DNA from: Candidatus Curtissbacteria bacterium RIFCSPLOWO2_12_FULL_41_16
GTDB taxonomy: Bacteria; Patescibacteriota; Microgenomatia; Curtissbacterales; GWA2-41-24
Direction of reading: 5' to 3'
Length of the DNA: 49,697 bases
NCBI GenBank assembly: GCA_001776545.1
Contig: MFBZ01000019.1
Coordinates: 1 to 49,697, forward strand
A program made the position numbers and the translations under genes. The notes below the pieces were generated by a model. The model searched no databases. It worked only from the letters and a program-made list of their open reading frames with translations, and was not told the DNA's origin. This document shows positions 46,915-49,697 of this stretch, one piece after another (position 1 is the stretch's first letter; every line of letters begins with the position of its first letter).

Positions 46915-47330
46915 TGATAGACACAGTTTTTATTGATACTTCTGCTTTCGTAGCCGTCTATAATAGAAAAGACCAATATCACAGTCAAGCTATAAATATT
47001 CTGAGAGATCTTCACAAAATTCCTCACCTGCTTTTGACATCAAATTATATTGTAAGTGAAACACTGACATTGCTGTTAGCAAGAGAAGGTTTTAATTCAT
47101 CTTTTCGATTTGGGAAAAGGGTTTTTGAAGAAAAACCTGAGTTTGAAGTTAAAAATCTTGATCATCAAGACGAAATTGATGCTTGGCAGATTTTTAAAAA
47201 GTATAATCGTGATAAGAAGTGGAGCTTTACAGATTGTACGTCATACGTTTTGATGAAAAATATGGGCATAAATAAAGTCTTTACATTTGACTTACACGAT
47301 TTTCGTCAAATGGGATTCAAAATTTTGTGA
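46914..47330 (+). CDS. PIN-domain toxin (VapC-like)
   Basis: A 138-residue PIN ribonuclease from a GTG start. Acidic residues fit the family: FIDTSAFVAV (D8 region), a Glu in VSETLTLLLA, WSFTDCTSYVLM (Asp) and FTFDLHDFRQMGF (Asp). VapC toxins usually cut tRNA or rRNA; the target here is unknown. It partners the ribbon-helix-helix gene with a one-base overlap. The stop codon (TGA 47328-47330) overlaps the GTG of recR copy 2 at 47327. Confidence 0.9.
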   Translation: MIDTVFIDTSAFVAVYNRKDQYHSQAINILRDLHKIPHLLLTSNYIVSETLTLLLAREGFNSSFRFGKRVFEEKPEFEVKNLDHQDEIDAWQIFKKYNRDKKWSFTDCTSYVLMKNMGINKVFTFDLHDFRQMGFKIL

Positions 47331-47455
47331 AAGTTCCCAAAAGCGTGGCCAGTTTGATAGAAGCCTTTGAGGCTTTGCCGGGGATCGGGCCGAAGACGGC
47401 CGCGCGTTTAACTTACTATTTACTGCACGCTCTGGACCAGTTGTCTCAAAACCCT
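47327..47455 (+). pseudogene. recR: recR 5' fragment, copy 2
   Basis: About 43 codons homologous to the recR start (KVPKSVASLIEAFEALPGIG, then KTAARLTYYLLHAL), more diverged in codon choice than copies 1 and 3. The frame stays open to 47635, but past residue 45 it no longer resembles RecR and overlaps the phosphoesterase gene. The GTG is fused to the end of the PIN gene. Confidence 0.85.
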
Positions 47456-47482
47456 AGAGAAAAACCGATCTTACCTTATAAT

Positions 47483-47512
47483 TTGACGAAAGCATACCCC
47501 ATAGCCTATAAT
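47483..47512 (+). promoter_or_regulatory. Promoter of the metallophosphoesterase gene
   Basis: ttgacg, 18 bases, tataat. The ATG at 47521 is 8 bases after the -10 box (leaderless). It lies directly after recR copy 2. Confidence 0.6.
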
Positions 47513-47520
47513 TTCCTTTT

Positions 47521-49023
47521 ATGTCAACACCAGAGAGGGGTTCTTCTTACATTCATCCCGCCTTTGAGCCTTCCCCAATGCAAAGGGCTATGGCTCTTCG
47601 TAGGGAGATTAATCTCCAAGCTGATAGGCACGTGACTCATCCCTTTATTGTCATTAAGGAATTACGACAGGCTCGTGCAGATAATGCCCTAAAAGCGCTG
47701 GAAATCCAAGAAAGATACACGACAAGATATGGTTATGTAGGCGATCTTCATGGTTTAGATGACGAAACCTTCGCAAAACTTCGCAAAACCTTGCTAACCG
47801 AAGGCTTTGACCATATTTTTTTCATTGGCGATATTGGAGGATCTGCTAGCCTAGCTCGACTTCAACGACTGTTTTATCAAGGGTCAGATAGTCCCAAGGA
47901 CAACAAGCTCTGGAATCGATATCAACAACTTAAAAAAGCAGATGTAGACGAAAAAACAATCCTTCATGAGTTAAAAGAAGGTTACCTTAACCTCCACGCT
48001 TACGAATTAGTTTTAGAAAACCATGGAAGGCTTAGTGATCAAGAGGCGCGTGAGCAAGCTGAAAGACTCGCAGACGAAGAGATTCTTCAAAAAATTCTTT
48101 GGGCAGTAAAGCATAAACACTACGGTCATTATGTTTCCGACCTTTCTGACCAAATAATAACAACCCTCGCTTCCGATGTTGAGTCATATTATGAACGATT
48201 TGCTCGGATGGTAGCCGAAATTAGATTAACAACCAAAGCAAAAGTTCATGTCATTCGGGGCAATTGGGACCCCAGACTTCCCTTTGACTTTGAAAAGGGG
48301 ACGGAAGACCCCGTGCCTCTGGTTGAACAACGAAGAAGATTTCAAGATCGAAAATACTTTCAAGAAAAAGGCATAGAGTACTATGCTACTGTTGGTTTTG
48401 TTGAAACCACTGACGCGTTGCATGTCCTTGTTCCTTTTGATGCTGTAGCCAAATGGATTGGGGAAGAAGGTAGCTTGATAACTCCGGAAAGGTTGGAAAC
48501 CTACCGAAGGCAAGTTGAGGAGGCTCGTTTAGTTAACCGCACCGTTATTATGGTTGCGCACGCTGTTCCCGCCTACAGAATGCACAGGAAGCCGTCAACT
48601 ATTGAGGGGCAGGTAACAGAAGGGAATTTGCGGCGACTCATTGGCAAGCTTCAGCCAGACGAAATAGTTTATGGACACGAGCACTTCGTCAGACAAGATG
48701 AAAGTGGGAATTATTTGCATCTGGATACCAAATACCGCTTATACGTTTTAGGGGAAGAGAATGTTAAAGATTCAGGACAGGACGAACAACTGGCGGATTT
48801 AGATCAAAAGACAGAAGGTGTTATAGCCACTTACGTTCCCATCTCAACGGAGAATTTTTCTGGCGTAGCCTCGCTAGAAGTACCCAAAAAAGTCAAAAAC
48901 AAGAAACCGAGGGGGACAGGCGGAAAACGCTCTCCGGTAAGGGTCGGCTGGCCAGGGGTCCCTCTTAAGCTAATTGACCCAAATTTACCAACAGAGACAA
49001 TTCTTTATCCTAGACACTCCTAA
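47521..49023 (+). CDS. Calcineurin-like metallophosphoesterase
   Basis: A 500-residue protein. The phosphoesterase motifs occur in order: YVGDLHG (D-x-H, about residues 72-78), FFIGDIGGS (GD), IRGNWDP (GN-D), VAHAVPAYR (H) and YGHEHFV (G-x-H). The region between the second and third motifs is a ~130-residue helical insert (AREQAERLADEEILQKILWA). The C-terminal 100 residues are Lys/Pro-rich. Nucleotide, protein phosphate or phosphodiester substrates are all possible. It is flanked by broken and intact copies of the recR start and has its own promoter. Confidence 0.82.
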   Translation: MSTPERGSSYIHPAFEPSPMQRAMALRREINLQADRHVTHPFIVIKELRQARADNALKALEIQERYTTRYGYVGDLHGLDDETFAKLRKTLLTEGFDHIFFIGDIGGSASLARLQRLFYQGSDSPKDNKLWNRYQQLKKADVDEKTILHELKEGYLNLHAYELVLENHGRLSDQEAREQAERLADEEILQKILWAVKHKHYGHYVSDLSDQIITTLASDVESYYERFARMVAEIRLTTKAKVHVIRGNWDPRLPFDFEKGTEDPVPLVEQRRRFQDRKYFQEKGIEYYATVGFVETTDALHVLVPFDAVAKWIGEEGSLITPERLETYRRQVEEARLVNRTVIMVAHAVPAYRMHRKPSTIEGQVTEGNLRRLIGKLQPDEIVYGHEHFVRQDESGNYLHLDTKYRLYVLGEENVKDSGQDEQLADLDQKTEGVIATYVPISTENFSGVASLEVPKKVKNKKPRGTGGKRSPVRVGWPGVPLKLIDPNLPTETILYPRHS

Positions 49024-49115
49024 AAGTTATCGCCTAAACTACAAAATTCACGTCTTGATTGCTATACTTCAGAAAGCAGTACAAGTATGCTTGTAACAAG
49101 CGAGAATTAAGAAAT

Positions 49116-49697
49116 ATGAAAGTCCCCAAAAGTGTTGCCAGTTTAATTGAGGTGTTTGAGGCATTGCCGGGAATCGGGCCAAAAACCGCGGCGCGTTTAA
49201 CTTATTATCTTTTACATGCGCCGGATTCTCTTTCAGAAAAGTTAGCAGATAGCGCCCGGGATCTTAAGACTAAAACTAAAATTTGTTCCATCTGCCAAAA
49301 TATTACGGAGACAGATCCTTGCGAAGTCTGCGACGACCCGAATCGCGACAGGTCAATAATTTGTGTAGTTGAAGACCCCCTTGATGTTTGGGCGATTGAA
49401 AAGTCGGGAAGCTTTAGCGGGTTTTACCATGTTCTGCATGGCGTTATCGCGCCACTTGAGAATATCGGGCCGGAGGATTTAAGAATTAATGATCTTCTAA
49501 AGAGAATTCAAAAGTATTATTCCGGTAAGCCGGAAGAGGGTCCGACCCTAAAAGAGCTTATTCTGGCAACCAATCCATCAATGGAGGGTGAGGCGACGGC
49601 CATGTATATTCAAAGGTTGGTTAAGCCACTGGGCATCAAAACCACACGTATTGCCCGGGGAATCCCCATTGGGGCGGAATTGGAATACGCGGATGAA
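49116..49697 (+). CDS. recR: Recombination protein RecR (3' end outside window)
   Basis: 194 codons are present, open at the right edge. Helix-hairpin-helix: FEALPGIGPKTAARLTYYLL (about residues 14-33). Zinc finger: CSICQNITETDPCEVC (about 57-72). Toprim core: IICVVEDPLDVWAIEKS and LATNPSMEGEATAMYI, ending here at ...AELEYADE. RecR acts with RecO in gap repair. A palindrome (49536-49549) inserts E-E-G-P-T-L-K in frame before the conserved ELILATNP block. Copies of its 5' end lie at 46440 and 47327. Confidence 0.95.
   Translation, partial: MKVPKSVASLIEVFEALPGIGPKTAARLTYYLLHAPDSLSEKLADSARDLKTKTKICSICQNITETDPCEVCDDPNRDRSIICVVEDPLDVWAIEKSGSFSGFYHVLHGVIAPLENIGPEDLRINDLLKRIQKYYSGKPEEGPTLKELILATNPSMEGEATAMYIQRLVKPLGIKTTRIARGIPIGAELEYADE
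49536..49549. repeat. In-gene palindrome in recR
   Basis: gagggtccgaccct, identical (with the next five bases aaaag) to the right arm of the mini-element at 44594-44607. It is read in frame. Confidence 0.85.

Noticed and set aside
47455-47635. recR copy 2 as a working short gene
   Set aside because: Homology ends after the helix-hairpin-helix, with no zinc or Toprim part, and the rest overlaps the phosphoesterase promoter and start.

Overview
The window looks like a chromosomal segment of a Patescibacteria (CPR) genome, most likely a Microgenomates-type lineage. The reasons are compact or trimmed core proteins (trigger factor without a PPIase domain, a 152-residue EF-Ts, a prolyl-tRNA synthetase without the editing insert, a degenerate PriA), near absence of Shine-Dalgarno sequences, and many palindromic or word-like repeats read in frame inside conserved genes. 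The lineage call is inference from my memory of such genomes; no search was run. The standard code with TGA as stop fits.

Layout. 1-3432 (minus): type IV pilus minor pilins, with rpmG (L33) and a four-helix-bundle (S23/IVP-type) gene between them. 3494-3930: three tRNAs (Thr-TGT, Tyr-GTA, Thr-GGT). 4130-7682: a LytR_C protein, a possible small RNA, an M50 protease, rpmB (L28), fmt and def. 7703-12199 (minus): priA-like, folD, glyA. 12313-17907: an O-antigen-ligase-like membrane protein, an unknown protein, then mreB and PBP2. 18050-21396: purH as two genes in swapped order, a REP-associated transposase (RAYT) and dprA. 21680-27892: topA, then a dTTP-making cassette (Nudix-dCTP deaminase fusion, tmk, tandem-domain thyX) with a GIY-YIG gene inserted in it. 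28126-31628: rpsB, tsf, a broken GxxExxY gene where pyrH often lies, frr, and an RseP-type protease. 31689-36520: a lone PaaX/Cas2-like gene between direct repeats, a decayed amino-acid kinase, csaA, proS, tig and a Phd/RelE-type toxin-antitoxin pair. 36613-41019: DHH-like protein, HIT protein, rpsU, yqeY, ybeY, dnaX. 41016-44971: lipoprotein and membrane or secreted proteins, a nucleotidyltransferase and hpf. 45167-49697: ybaB and recR, usually adjacent, here split by about 3.6 kb of accessory genes and by two broken copies of the recR 5' end.

The most notable theme is mobile-looking repeats. Four different small genes (RAYT, GIY-YIG, GxxExxY, four-helix bundle) are each bordered by their own repeat family. 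Three of these families (RAYT, GIY-YIG, GxxExxY) also have gene-free copies elsewhere in the window. Separate palindromes sit in frame inside purH, fmt, thyX, topA, tig, ybeY, dnaX and recR, resembling the palindromic elements known from Rickettsia genes. Other notable points are a self-contained dCTP-to-dTDP cluster with two unusual fusions or duplications, the recR 5'-end insertion hotspot, and several promoters placed so that transcription would start at or within a few bases of the start codon.
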